From Clostridium sp. D43t1_170807_H7 (lineage in GTDB: Bacteria > Bacillota > Clostridia > Clostridiales > Clostridiaceae), in NCBI RefSeq assembly GCF_015555905.1, contig NZ_JADNLK010000006.1:62001-126000 (forward strand): a DNA stretch of 64,000 nucleotides, given 5' to 3'. Made by a program: the position numbers and the translations under genes. Within the stretch, counting starts at the first letter, position 1. Each line of letters begins with the position of its first letter. Below, in pieces: positions 1 to 8,369 of this stretch. The notes below the pieces were generated by a model. That model was not told where the DNA came from and did no database searches. It saw nothing but the letters and a program-made list of their open reading frames with translations.

Positions 1-1
1 A

Positions 2-1018
2 GTTGGGAAAGAACTAAAGACTAATAAAGAAATTAAAGATGAAGAAAAGAATCAAGAAGAAAAATTTTATGATGATATATTAAAAGCTTGTGATAATGGT
101 ATTGGTAGACAATGGTTTCTTGAAGTTTTATATAAGAAAAAATATGGATATAACATTATTATAAGGAAATATAAAAGTGAAAAGGAAATAAATAAATTAG
201 AGGAATTAAATAAAAGAATAATTTTAACAATTAATTCACTAAATAAACTTCCATATTTAAATAATGAATATGAAAATATAGCAGTATTTTCAGCAGTAAA
301 TACAAAGGATTCTCATTTTTTTGATATTGATAAATTTACAGGAAGATTATTTATAAAGGCTATATCATTTATTCTTAATAAAGATGAGCCTAAAGATATA
401 AATGAAATTAATGAATTATATTATGAAGTTGGTATATTAAAAGATGAAATATCAAATCATACAACTATTTATGGATTAAATGCTTTTAATAGAGATAATA
501 GTGAAGTTAAGGCAATTAATAGTTTTAATATATGGAAGGAACCATTACAAATATCTATAAGTAATTTATTGAAAATAGATTATTTAGAATCTATAAATAA
601 TACAGTTTTTATATTTGAAAATCCAGCAGTTTTTCATAAGATATTAAAGATGAGTGATGACAATATTTCATTAATTTGTACTAGTGGACAACTAAATTTA
701 TCTTCATATATAGTACTTAATAAAATTAGAAACTTAAAAAATATATATTATGCAGGAGATTTTGATCCAGAAGGTTTAATGATTGCATATAAGATTAAGA
801 AAAGATATAAAGAGAAGGTTAAGTTTTTAAATTATACTAAGGAAAGTTATTTAAATACCATGTCTAATAATTTTATTGAAGAAAAGAGCATGAGTCAATT
901 AAATAAAATTAATTGTAGTGAGTTAGATGAAGTGATTAATGAATTAAGAATAAATAAAAGGGCAGCGTATCAAGAATTATTGATAGATGAATATTTGGAC
1001 TTAATAAAAAAGTATTGA
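2..1018 (+). CDS. JetD/TIGR02679-like Toprim-domain protein, 5' end outside window
   Basis: The frame is open from the first bases of the window, so this is the C-terminal 338 residues or so of a longer protein. It matches my memory of the TIGR02679 family (DUF3323 plus DUF2399), the JetD-type nuclease subunit of Wadjet plasmid-defence systems. The N-terminal part carries a HFFDIDKFTGRLF stretch typical of that family. The C-terminal part has ICTSGQLN followed by YYAGDFDPEGL, a Toprim-like acidic motif expected to bind metal for DNA cleavage. In such systems JetD acts with the SMC-like JetA/B/C complex, whose genes would lie to the left. Conclusions on the start and on completeness are not possible here. 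The next gene begins 127 bp downstream and is unrelated. Confidence 0.7.
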   Translation, partial: VGKELKTNKEIKDEEKNQEEKFYDDILKACDNGIGRQWFLEVLYKKKYGYNIIIRKYKSEKEINKLEELNKRIILTINSLNKLPYLNNEYENIAVFSAVNTKDSHFFDIDKFTGRLFIKAISFILNKDEPKDINEINELYYEVGILKDEISNHTTIYGLNAFNRDNSEVKAINSFNIWKEPLQISISNLLKIDYLESINNTVFIFENPAVFHKILKMSDDNISLICTSGQLNLSSYIVLNKIRNLKNIYYAGDFDPEGLMIAYKIKKRYKEKVKFLNYTKESYLNTMSNNFIEEKSMSQLNKINCSELDEVINELRINKRAAYQELLIDEYLDLIKKY

Positions 1019-1145
1019 ATTGAAAATGGTAGAAAGCCTAGATTTACATTATGATTTTTTTATGTATATAAGTAAGGATAATATGTTTTATTAAAATAAT
1101 AATTAGGGTATAATTATTATATATTAATTGTTTTAGGGGGAAAGT

Positions 1146-2699
1146 ATGGCTATATATTTAAATACAAAGGCACCTTTTGAGAATTATAGTGAACTTGCTC
1201 GAGAATATTATTTTGTAGATAAATCAGAGATAATAAAATCCCTTAATAGTAAAGTTTCAACTAAGAGTAAGTATGTTTGTATAACAAGGCCAAGAAGATT
1301 TGGTAAATCATCAGTTGCAGATATGCTAGGAGCGTACTACTCAAAGGCAGTAGATTCACATAATATATTTGATAAGTTAAAAATAAGTAAAGATAAAAGT
1401 TACAAAGAACATTTAAATAAATATAATGTGCTAAGTATTTCATTTAATCAAGTATCCCATAAGGGTAATACATATGATGATTATATAGGAATGATTAAAG
1501 CAAATTTAATAAAGGATATAAGTGATAAGTATCCACAGATTGATCCAAGTGAGTATTTTACAATAAACCATATGTTAAATGCTACAAATGATAAATTTAT
1601 TTTTATTTTTGATGAGTGGGATTATATTTTTACTAACAATCTTTTTGAAAATAATCAAAATGACTTTTTAGAATTTATAAGACAGTTGTTAAAGGATCAA
1701 CCTTATGTTGCACTTGCATATATGACAGGAGTACTACCTATTAAGAAATATTCAAGTGGGTCAGCATTAAATATGTTTGATGAGTATACTTTTCTAAAAG
1801 ATAGAATATATGATGAGTATTTTGGCTTTACAAATGAAGAAGTATTAGCTTTGTGTGAGAAAAATGATGAAATTAAGTTTTCAGAGTTAGAAAGTTGGTA
1901 TAATGGGTATTTAACTACTAAAGGAAAAAAATTATATAATCCACGTTCAGTAATAAAAGCGCTTCAAAATGGATATTGTGAAAGTTACTGGACAAACACA
2001 GGAGCTATGGATGAAGTTACTGATTATTTAAAGTATAATACTTTAGAAATTAGAGAAGATGTTATTGAAATGGTATCAGGTGAAGAAGTAGATATATTTA
2101 TAGATGAAGAATTTAGAGCAGGTCAGAGAGAACCAAGAACTAAAGAAGAAATTTACTCTGCAATGATTATTTTAGGTTTCTTATCTTACCATGATGGATA
2201 TTTAAGGATTCCTAATAGAGAGCTAATGAAAGAATTTGAAAAAGCTCTTAAAGATGAATCTTTTGGAGAAGTATCAAGAATTATAGAAAACTCAAGGAAG
2301 ATGTTAAAAGCTACTGTTAATGGAGATATAAAAACAGTAGAAAAAATACTTCACGACATTCATAATTCAGAGATTCCAATATTGCAATATAATGATGAAA
2401 ATTCCTTATCGTGTGTATTAACGTTAGCATATCTTTCAGCAAGAGATACTTATCGTGTAGAAAGGGAAGAAAAGACAGGAAAGGGATATGCTGATTTTGC
2501 TTTTCACCCTAGAAGAAAAAGGGATATGGCTTTTATAGTAGAACTTAAGAAAGATGAAAATGTAGATGTAGCATTAAAACAAATTAAAGAAAAGGAATAT
2601 GTGCAAAAGTTTAAAAATGAAAATAATGAAGTACTAGCAGTAGCTATATGTTATGATTCAAAACTTAAAGAACATAAATGTAAAATAGAAAAAATATAA
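1146..2699 (+). CDS. AAA-ATPase-like / PD-(D/E)XK nuclease-like protein, copy 1
   Basis: The 517-residue protein has the architecture of the AAA-ATPase_like (PF09820) plus PDDEXK_9 (PF08011) family, very common in clostridia and Bacteroidetes. Visible are the conserved N-terminal YYFVDKS segment, a Walker A at RPRRFGKSS (residues 48-56), an aspartate-rich FIFDEWDYIF Walker B-like segment near residue 155, and a C-terminal nuclease-like core GYADFAFHPRR...FIVELKK around residues 448-472. The cellular role of the family is not established; a nucleic-acid-directed or defence role is an inference. The start follows an AGGGGG ribosome site. A paralogue, about 70-75% identical by eye, lies at 49.5-51.1 kb. 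A strong terminator follows directly. Confidence 0.9.
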   Translation: MAIYLNTKAPFENYSELAREYYFVDKSEIIKSLNSKVSTKSKYVCITRPRRFGKSSVADMLGAYYSKAVDSHNIFDKLKISKDKSYKEHLNKYNVLSISFNQVSHKGNTYDDYIGMIKANLIKDISDKYPQIDPSEYFTINHMLNATNDKFIFIFDEWDYIFTNNLFENNQNDFLEFIRQLLKDQPYVALAYMTGVLPIKKYSSGSALNMFDEYTFLKDRIYDEYFGFTNEEVLALCEKNDEIKFSELESWYNGYLTTKGKKLYNPRSVIKALQNGYCESYWTNTGAMDEVTDYLKYNTLEIREDVIEMVSGEEVDIFIDEEFRAGQREPRTKEEIYSAMIILGFLSYHDGYLRIPNRELMKEFEKALKDESFGEVSRIIENSRKMLKATVNGDIKTVEKILHDIHNSEIPILQYNDENSLSCVLTLAYLSARDTYRVEREEKTGKGYADFAFHPRRKRDMAFIVELKKDENVDVALKQIKEKEYVQKFKNENNEVLAVAICYDSKLKEHKCKIEKI

Positions 2700-2701
2700 T
2701 T

Positions 2702-2728
2702 ATGAGAGTTTTTTACTCTCATTTTTTT
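2702..2728 (+). terminator. intrinsic terminator after AAA/PDDEXK copy 1
   Basis: An 8-bp perfect stem (ATGAGAGT / ACTCTCAT) with a T loop is followed by a run of seven T residues, immediately after the stop codon. Confidence 0.9.
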
Positions 2729-2757
2729 GTGAGTAAATATGATATGGAAATAAATGT

Positions 2758-2776
2758 CTGTTCCCCGGAGGAACAG
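2758..2776. repeat. GC-rich hairpin with CCCCGGAGG core
   Basis: CTGTTCC pairs with GGAACAG around a CCGGA loop. The 9-mer CCCCGGAGG recurs at the centre of two other hairpins in this window (near 55.23 kb and, inverted, 63.06 kb). There is no T-run next to it, so it is not an obvious terminator. Confidence 0.6.
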
Positions 2777-2878
2777 GAAAAAAGAGGGAATAATTATTTA
2801 AAAAGAAAATGTATAAAAAGTAGCATTAATAAGAAAAAATGTAATAAGGGGGATATATGATAGTTAGGAGCAAAAATT

Positions 2879-3424
2879 ATGAGTGATAATTTAAAAGAAA
2901 AAGTTAAATGTACAATACCAATTAAAGTTGATTCTTATGAAGAGTTATTTAGAGAATTTGATTATAGAGAAGTTAAAGAGCGAAGTATTAATGCTGATTT
3001 AGATGGATGGATTCAAGAATATATTTTAAGAGTACCATATAAGTTGAAAGATATTTACGTTGAATTAGAAATAAATATGCCACTACAGGTTAAGGATGAA
3101 AATAAAGAGGAAGTATCTAGGATAAGTATAATAAATTCATATAAGGAATTTTTAGATAGAGAAAAAAAGTTAAGTGTTATGGGTATAATAAGAATTGGAT
3201 ATTATATGATTGCTGCAGCAATTCTTTTAACTTTTTGGTATAATATTAAGAATTTTAAAGGTGAATCTTTACTTACATCATTATTGAATTCTGGAGGAAC
3301 AGTATTATTGTGGGAAGTAATGAGTTTAATTTTTATAGAAAATAAGAATTTTAAATATAAGCTTAGAGTTAATAAGAAGCTAAGTGATATGGATATAGTG
3401 TTTAAGTATATAGAAGATATGTAA
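2879..3424 (+). CDS. hypothetical protein with two central membrane segments
   Basis: This 181-residue protein is not recognised. The N-terminal 100 residues are charged and look cytosolic. A hydrophobic segment follows at about residues 104-122 (GIIRIGYYMIAAAILLTFW), then a weaker one around 135-150, and a charged C-terminal tail. The start is preceded by TTAGGAG at a suitable distance. It stands alone between two terminators, so it is probably transcribed by itself. No function is proposed. Confidence 0.7.
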   Translation: MSDNLKEKVKCTIPIKVDSYEELFREFDYREVKERSINADLDGWIQEYILRVPYKLKDIYVELEINMPLQVKDENKEEVSRISIINSYKEFLDREKKLSVMGIIRIGYYMIAAAILLTFWYNIKNFKGESLLTSLLNSGGTVLLWEVMSLIFIENKNFKYKLRVNKKLSDMDIVFKYIEDM

Positions 3425-3470
3425 TCTTTAATTATAATGTAATATGTAGTATTGGATGATGAAAGTGATA

Positions 3471-3497
3471 AAACTCAGTATAAGCTGAGTTTTTTTA
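3471..3497 (+). terminator. intrinsic terminator
   Basis: AAACTCAG pairs with CTGAGTTT over a 6-nt loop, followed by a T-rich tract. It lies about 50 bp after the preceding stop codon. Confidence 0.85.
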
Positions 3498-3697
3498 TTT
3501 TATATACTTTTATGAAATTTATGATTTATAAAAATTATAATAATTTCTACAACCTGAACATATTAATAAAGAAAAGGAAATATAGTAACTTTAGATGAAG
3601 AGAAAAGTGATAAGAATAATAGGTTAATTTTAGGGTGGAGCAGGATTAGATTATTCTAAAGGAATTTATAATGTAGAAGAAGTTTTAGGAGGGGAAA

Positions 3698-4354
3698 ATG
3701 TATTTAGTAGAAGAAATAAAAGATGGATTTATAAAGGATATACTGTCAAGTATAGGATATGGAGTATTTGCATTAGTATTTGCAATACCACTAACATTTG
3801 TAGGATTTGCACTAAAGAATGATGAAAATTCACTATTAGCAGGTGTAATATTTGTGTTTGTTGCAGCTGGAGTTATGTATTTATTATTTATAGGTATGGC
3901 TATTAGTATAATTAAATCAGTTGTAAATATGATTAAATTCTTTAGGGATAACAAAATAGAATTTTATGATGCAGATTTAATAGAATCTAAAGATAAATCT
4001 GTAAAGTTTATATTAGAGCAACTAAAAGATAAACATATTAATTTTAGAGGAAAGAGATTTATATTTATTGAAGACTATTTAATCCTTTTAAAAGATAATC
4101 CAGCAATTTGTAATCTTAATTGTATATATGCAGCATATAGAGATATTATGGATAAAAATATATTAATACGAGATAGGTTATTCAGTAAAGCTACAGTTGT
4201 TTTTGTAATTAAAGATGGACAAAAATATAAGCATAAAAGCATACAATGTAAAACAATTTCAGAAGCTACGCAATTATTAAATTATTTAGAAAATATTCAT
4301 ATAGATGTTTATGAAGGATATGATTCTTTTAAAGAATATAGTGCCCTTGATTAA
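3698..4354 (+). CDS. hypothetical membrane protein
   Basis: The 218-residue product is not recognised. Two strongly hydrophobic segments are seen at about residues 20-38 (GVFALVFAIPLTFVGFAL) and 47-75 (LLAGVIFVFVAAGVMYLLFI), followed by a cytosol-like domain of about 130 residues with no motif I know. The start is well supported by TTAGGAGGGG a few bases upstream. The lipoprotein gene 34 bp downstream may be cotranscribed, which would suggest a cell-envelope setting. No paralogue was seen in the window. Confidence 0.75.
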   Translation: MYLVEEIKDGFIKDILSSIGYGVFALVFAIPLTFVGFALKNDENSLLAGVIFVFVAAGVMYLLFIGMAISIIKSVVNMIKFFRDNKIEFYDADLIESKDKSVKFILEQLKDKHINFRGKRFIFIEDYLILLKDNPAICNLNCIYAAYRDIMDKNILIRDRLFSKATVVFVIKDGQKYKHKSIQCKTISEATQLLNYLENIHIDVYEGYDSFKEYSALD

Positions 4355-4388
4355 TATATTATAAAATGAGGGGAAAAGGTGGTTAATT

Positions 4389-4922
4389 TTGAGAAAAAAT
4401 ATATTTAGTACTTTATTGATTATTATAGTTTTTAGTTTTGTAGCTTGTGGAAATACTCTGCCTAAAGATTTAAAAGATTTTACAGTAGAATTAGATGGAG
4501 TGACCTATAAATTACCTGCTGAATTTTCAGAATTTGAAGAAGATGGTTGGGAAGAAGTAGGTGGGATGGTTTTAAATCCAAATGAATATTCTATATTAAG
4601 TGAAATGAAAAAAGGGAATGCTGAAATATATGTAAATTTCTTTAACGATAATAATGCTGCAAAAGCAACAAGTGACACAAAATTAGCAGGATTGAGTGTA
4701 CATGATACATCAGGAGTAGAGTGTAAACTACCAAAAGGTATAACTTTTGGGGCAACTAAAGAAGATATTATAAAAGCCTACGGAGAACCTAATGAAATAG
4801 AGAAATATGCAGAAACAATAGAAGATTTGAAATATCAAAAAAATAAAAATATAAAATATGTATTTAGAGTTGAAGAGGATAAGGGATTAATATTAATTAG
4901 TATACTAAATGTAGAAAAGTAA
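4389..4922 (+). CDS. putative lipoprotein
   Basis: The 177-residue protein starts at a TTG codon after a GGGG-rich ribosome site. It opens with a classic lipoprotein signal: charged MRKN, a hydrophobic core, then the lipobox VAC with the modified cysteine at residue 20. The mature protein should therefore be anchored to the outer face of the membrane. The body has a GITFGATKEDIIKAYGEP segment around residue 117, a phrase often seen in small clostridial surface lipoproteins (SmpA/BamE-like KAYGEP motif); that link is only by eye. No ligand or partner can be inferred. A strong terminator follows about 115 bp later. Confidence 0.8.
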   Translation: MRKNIFSTLLIIIVFSFVACGNTLPKDLKDFTVELDGVTYKLPAEFSEFEEDGWEEVGGMVLNPNEYSILSEMKKGNAEIYVNFFNDNNAAKATSDTKLAGLSVHDTSGVECKLPKGITFGATKEDIIKAYGEPNEIEKYAETIEDLKYQKNKNIKYVFRVEEDKGLILISILNVEK

Positions 4923-5036
4923 GAGGTAATCTGTTAAGTTTGTTTTAACTAAAATATAGAGTGGTGTTAGTATAAAGTAGTAGACACATTAAATTGAACT
5001 AAGTAAAATAATATTTAGTTTAAAGAAAAATAATAT

Positions 5037-5070
5037 AAAATACTCTCCATATAATAGTGGAGAGTATTTT
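5037..5070. terminator. bidirectional-looking intrinsic terminator
   Basis: A 12-bp perfect stem (AAAATACTCTCC / GGAGAGTATTTT) separated by a 10-nt loop, with an A-tract on one side and T residues on the other. Confidence 0.9.
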
Positions 5071-5125
5071 ATATATATGGTAAAATTAATTATTAATTAG
5101 ATTAAATGATAGGGTAGGTAGTAAG

Positions 5126-5911
5126 ATGTCAGATGATTTTAAGGCTAGAGATGTTCAGTTTTTTAGTAATTTTAAAAAAGTAAAATTTAAAAGCTATAAT
5201 GTGAAAAATTGTAGACTTTCACAGAGTGAAATGATTAAAATTATAGAAACATATAGATATAGACCCTTTAATGATAGAATTGCATATTTAGAAGTATATA
5301 CATCTAATAAGATAGAAGGTAATACTTTAACAAAAGGGCAAACAAAAGCTGTACTTGAAGGAATAGCTCAAGATGCTGATTTAAGATCACAAACTGAAGT
5401 AATACAATTAAACAGAGCCATAAGAGATAATTTTTCTATAAATAATGATTTAAGTTTAGAGTTTATTTGCAATATTCATAAGGATATAACTTTCAATACA
5501 CTAGAAAATAGTACGTGGGAAGGAAAAATTAGAAGTAATCAAGTATATATTTCAAATAGTCTAATTACTCCACCACCAGAAAATGTTATAAATCAATTAA
5601 ATGAAGCTATAGATAGATTTAACAATAGTGATAGAGAGCTAATAGATATTTTAAAATTCAAATTAGATTTTGTAAGGATACATCCATTCATGGATGGAAA
5701 TGGTAGGTTATCAAGACTTATTATGAATGGACTCTTAACTGCTAAGGGTTATCCAAGAATAATTATTAGAAATCAAGATAAAGGTTTTTATTATGATGCA
5801 ATAGAAGCTTCATTAAGAGTAGGAAGATATGATGCATGGCTTAAGTTTATGTTAACTTACATGAAATTTATGTGTGAACTAGAAGATATGTTTTTATTAG
5901 ATATAGAATAA
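5126..5911 (+). CDS. Fic family protein (putative AMP transferase)
   Basis: A 261-residue Fic-domain protein. The catalytic motif HPFMDGNGRLSR begins at residue 186 with the invariant histidine and the phosphate-binding GNGR loop intact. An inhibitory motif of the (S/T)xxxEGN type, TSNKIEGN, is at residues 59-66. It is N-terminal to the Fic core, as in class II (self-inhibited) Fic proteins. Members usually transfer AMP from ATP onto a target side chain; the target here is unknown. The length is short for class II proteins, which often carry an extra C-terminal winged helix. The gene is monocistronic, flanked by terminators on both sides, and no antitoxin gene is adjacent. Confidence 0.93.
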   Translation: MSDDFKARDVQFFSNFKKVKFKSYNVKNCRLSQSEMIKIIETYRYRPFNDRIAYLEVYTSNKIEGNTLTKGQTKAVLEGIAQDADLRSQTEVIQLNRAIRDNFSINNDLSLEFICNIHKDITFNTLENSTWEGKIRSNQVYISNSLITPPPENVINQLNEAIDRFNNSDRELIDILKFKLDFVRIHPFMDGNGRLSRLIMNGLLTAKGYPRIIIRNQDKGFYYDAIEASLRVGRYDAWLKFMLTYMKFMCELEDMFLLDIE

Positions 5912-5950
5912 ATAGTGAAAGTAATGCAGTTGCAATATATGAATAGAAAA

Positions 5951-5997
5951 ATAGTAGTTAGTTTTAAATAATAATAAAGCTAACTACTATTTTTTTA
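5951..5997 (+). terminator. intrinsic terminator after fic gene
   Basis: An 11-bp stem (ATAGTAGTTAG / CTAACTACTAT) with an 18-nt loop followed by T7. Confidence 0.9.
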
Positions 5998-6135
5998 TGG
6001 CAATTATTAATATTTTTATTTTATTTGAAAAAAATAAATAAAATCTGTAAAAACTCCTTTTTCATGTATATATCTTAAGTGTAAGGCAAAAAAATAAAAA
6101 AACTTACAAAACAAAATGAAATGGGGGAATTTATT

Positions 6136-6354
6136 ATGGCAAACAAAGCTTTAGAAAGCACAGTATTATCAATTGAAGTTCAATCAGCAATTGACAAGGA
6201 TGGGAATCCAACCTTTACAAAAAAGAAAATAGGTAACTTAGTAGCAAATGCAGATCTTAATAAAGTTCAATCAGTAGCTGCAATAGTAGCAGATTTACTT
6301 AGTGCAAATACTAGAAATTTCTATGTAACTGAATTATCTCAAATTCAAGAATAA
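6136..6354 (+). CDS. DUF1659 family protein
   Basis: A 72-residue protein. The start chosen is the ATG 15 bp inside the longest open frame because GGGGGA sits just upstream of it. The sequence pattern (residue 11 on: LSIEVQSAIDKDGNP, then TFTKKKIGNL and a C-terminal NFYVTELSQI) fits the DUF1659 family of small Firmicute proteins. These are typically encoded next to a DUF2922 gene, exactly as here. Function is unknown. Confidence 0.85.
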   Translation: MANKALESTVLSIEVQSAIDKDGNPTFTKKKIGNLVANADLNKVQSVAAIVADLLSANTRNFYVTELSQIQE

Positions 6355-6375
6355 TAATATGGAGGTGCGTGAATT

Positions 6376-6591
6376 ATGGAATATACATTAACAATGACAT
6401 TTTTAACTGAAACAGGAGAGAAATCTAACATTTCAATTTCAGATGTTAAGGCTGGTATAACAAATGATGAGGTACAAGCTTTAATGGATAGCTTAATTGA
6501 AAATAATATCTTTGAAAATAAAAAGGGAGCTTTAGTATCAAAATATTCAGCTCAAGTAACTGAAAGAGCCGTTACAAAATTTACTGTATAG
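6376..6591 (+). CDS. DUF2922 family protein
   Basis: A 71-residue protein with the DUF2922 pattern (LTMTFLTETGEKSNISIS followed by an alternating strand-helix-strand). It lies 21 bp after the DUF1659 gene with its own GGAGGTG ribosome site, and a terminator follows, so the two genes form a small operon. Pairing of the two families is well known in Firmicutes but their role is not. Confidence 0.87.
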   Translation: MEYTLTMTFLTETGEKSNISISDVKAGITNDEVQALMDSLIENNIFENKKGALVSKYSAQVTERAVTKFTV

Positions 6592-6610
6592 TAAGTTAAT
6601 TTAATAAGAA

Positions 6611-6658
6611 GAGGTAGTAATAAGAATTATGTAAAAATAAGGCTTATTACTGCCTTTA
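6611..6658 (+). terminator. intrinsic terminator of DUF1659/DUF2922 operon
   Basis: AGGTAGTAATAAG pairs with CTTATTACTGCCT (one G-T wobble), followed by TTT and AT-rich sequence. Confidence 0.75.
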
Positions 6659-6825
6659 AATCTTATAAAAATTTATTACAAGTTACCAACAAGAAAAAGG
6701 TGTGAAATTCTTAATACATATATAAGAATTTTTTAAATTAAGTTAAGAAATTTATTAAAGATATGAAAAAAACATATTGTAATATATTACCAAGATATAA
6801 AAATAATTAAAGGGTGGAGGAATTT

Positions 6826-7359
6826 ATGAAGATTAATTGTGTAGCAAATGAATTAAATGAAGAATTTATTAAGGAAATGACTATATTAAAGTTAGAAAAA
6901 AATTATGGTTTTATTGAAGGCGAAGAATTTAAAGAAGCAGTAATAGCTTTAGGGTTAAAGTATGGTTTTTCAGATTATGCAGAATTGTTATCATTTACAG
7001 CCTTTAAAGTAATAGTTAATAGAATAGATGAAATGCAAAATGAAAATGTAAGAATTTTATTTAATGAAACTGTGGAAGTTCCCGATGGTGATGATTTTAT
7101 TTCAAAAACTTGTGATGTAATTTTAATAGGAACAGATGTTATAGAGGTAATTACTTTATTTTCAGCAAATGTTAATGTTATATCTGCATACGACAATGAG
7201 GAAATTAAGTTTTTAGGAATAGGAGCTATAGATAAATTTTTATCTAGGATGGAGTGCAGCAAAATAAGGCTTATAACAATCCAACCTAATTTAGATTTAT
7301 GTTCAATATATGAAACTACTATAGAAAAAATGTTACATGAGTACGATTTTGGTCTTTAG
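6826..7359 (+). CDS. hypothetical protein, first gene of phage-like replication cassette
   Basis: A 177-residue acidic protein that I do not recognise. The ATG at 6826 is preferred over an in-frame GTG 12 bp upstream because GGTGGAGG lies correctly before it. There is no signal peptide or membrane segment. It is followed, 35 bp later, by a replisome-organiser-like gene and then a DnaB-type helicase, all in one direction with no terminator between, so a role in replication is an inference from context only. Confidence 0.75.
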   Translation: MKINCVANELNEEFIKEMTILKLEKNYGFIEGEEFKEAVIALGLKYGFSDYAELLSFTAFKVIVNRIDEMQNENVRILFNETVEVPDGDDFISKTCDVILIGTDVIEVITLFSANVNVISAYDNEEIKFLGIGAIDKFLSRMECSKIRLITIQPNLDLCSIYETTIEKMLHEYDFGL

Positions 7360-7394
7360 GTAGATAAAGTAAAGGTTTAAAAGGAGGAAATATA

Positions 7395-8303
7395 ATGAAT
7401 ACTAATGGTCAAGTTATTACAAATGTTTTTAATGACAAAAATATTAATAAAGATGAAAGATATATGTTTTTAATGTTTATATCAATGATAGAAGAAGTTA
7501 AAGATGAGATTGCTATTTCAATTGCAACTTTGATGGATGCATTCCAAACTAAGTGTAAAAAAAAGATCTTAGGGATTTTAAAGTCCTTGGAGAATAAGGG
7601 ATATATAGAAATAATAAAAAGTGTAGGAAGAACTAATAAATATAGAGTTATTAAAAATTATCTTAATGCAATTGTAAATAACTTTGACCATGATAATAAA
7701 GAAAGCCAGTATAGTTGTGAAAATCACTATGCTGGAGATTTTTATAGCAAAAATACTAGTAGCAATGGAGAACCAGGTAATGGTATTACTAGTGGTAATT
7801 TAGATACTGGTAGTAATATAACCACTGCTAATAATGATACTGGTAGTTATATTGAACTAGTTAGTAATGAATATGATAAGTATTCTGAACATAAGGTAAA
7901 TAGCGGGTTTGAGGGTGGTACCTATGCTTCAAATAATAATAAATATAATAATATATATATAAATAAAAATAATAAATTATATATAAATATATTTAATGCT
8001 TGGAATGAAACTGGAATAAGTAATGAAAAAATATTATATAAGCCTATTAAATCTGCAATAGAATATGCAATTAATATTTATGGAGAAGAGAATATAATAA
8101 CTGCTATAAAAAATTATAGTGAAGTTTACCATAGCAGTCATTACTATGACTATAGTTGGACTTTAGCAAGGTTTTTAATAAAAGAAAATGGTGTTAAAAG
8201 GTTCTTAAATGATGGTGATATGTGGTGTAATTATAACTTCAAGGTTAAAAAAAAGAATCAAGAAGAGAAGTTTAATATAAATATTGAGGATTATATAGAT
8301 TAG
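7395..8303 (+). CDS. winged-helix replisome-organiser-like protein (DnaD-type)
   Basis: A 302-residue protein with a layout typical of phage replication initiators. The N-terminal 90 residues resemble a winged helix (ILKSLENKGYIEIIKSVGRTNKY, with a recognition-helix-to-wing transition). A low-complexity Asn/Gly/Thr-rich linker runs from about 105 to 190. The C-terminal domain (AWNETGISNEKILYKPIKS... DYSWTLARFLIKENGVKRFL) resembles the C-terminal segment of DnaD-like and phage O-like proteins. It would bind an origin and load the helicase encoded immediately downstream. The identity rests on architecture and context, not on an invariant motif. Confidence 0.7.
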   Translation: MNTNGQVITNVFNDKNINKDERYMFLMFISMIEEVKDEIAISIATLMDAFQTKCKKKILGILKSLENKGYIEIIKSVGRTNKYRVIKNYLNAIVNNFDHDNKESQYSCENHYAGDFYSKNTSSNGEPGNGITSGNLDTGSNITTANNDTGSYIELVSNEYDKYSEHKVNSGFEGGTYASNNNKYNNIYINKNNKLYINIFNAWNETGISNEKILYKPIKSAIEYAINIYGEENIITAIKNYSEVYHSSHYYDYSWTLARFLIKENGVKRFLNDGDMWCNYNFKVKKKNQEEKFNINIEDYID

Positions 8304-8369
8304 AAAAAATATCTTTAAATCAAGAATAGAAAACAAATTATTAATTAAAGAATTACAGAGGGGTATTTT

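Noticed and set aside
3630-3697. Possible gene fragment before the 218-aa membrane gene
   Set aside because: One frame reads plausibly (AGLDYSKGIYNVEEVL) but it meets stop codons just upstream and has no start or ribosome site; too short to support as a remnant.
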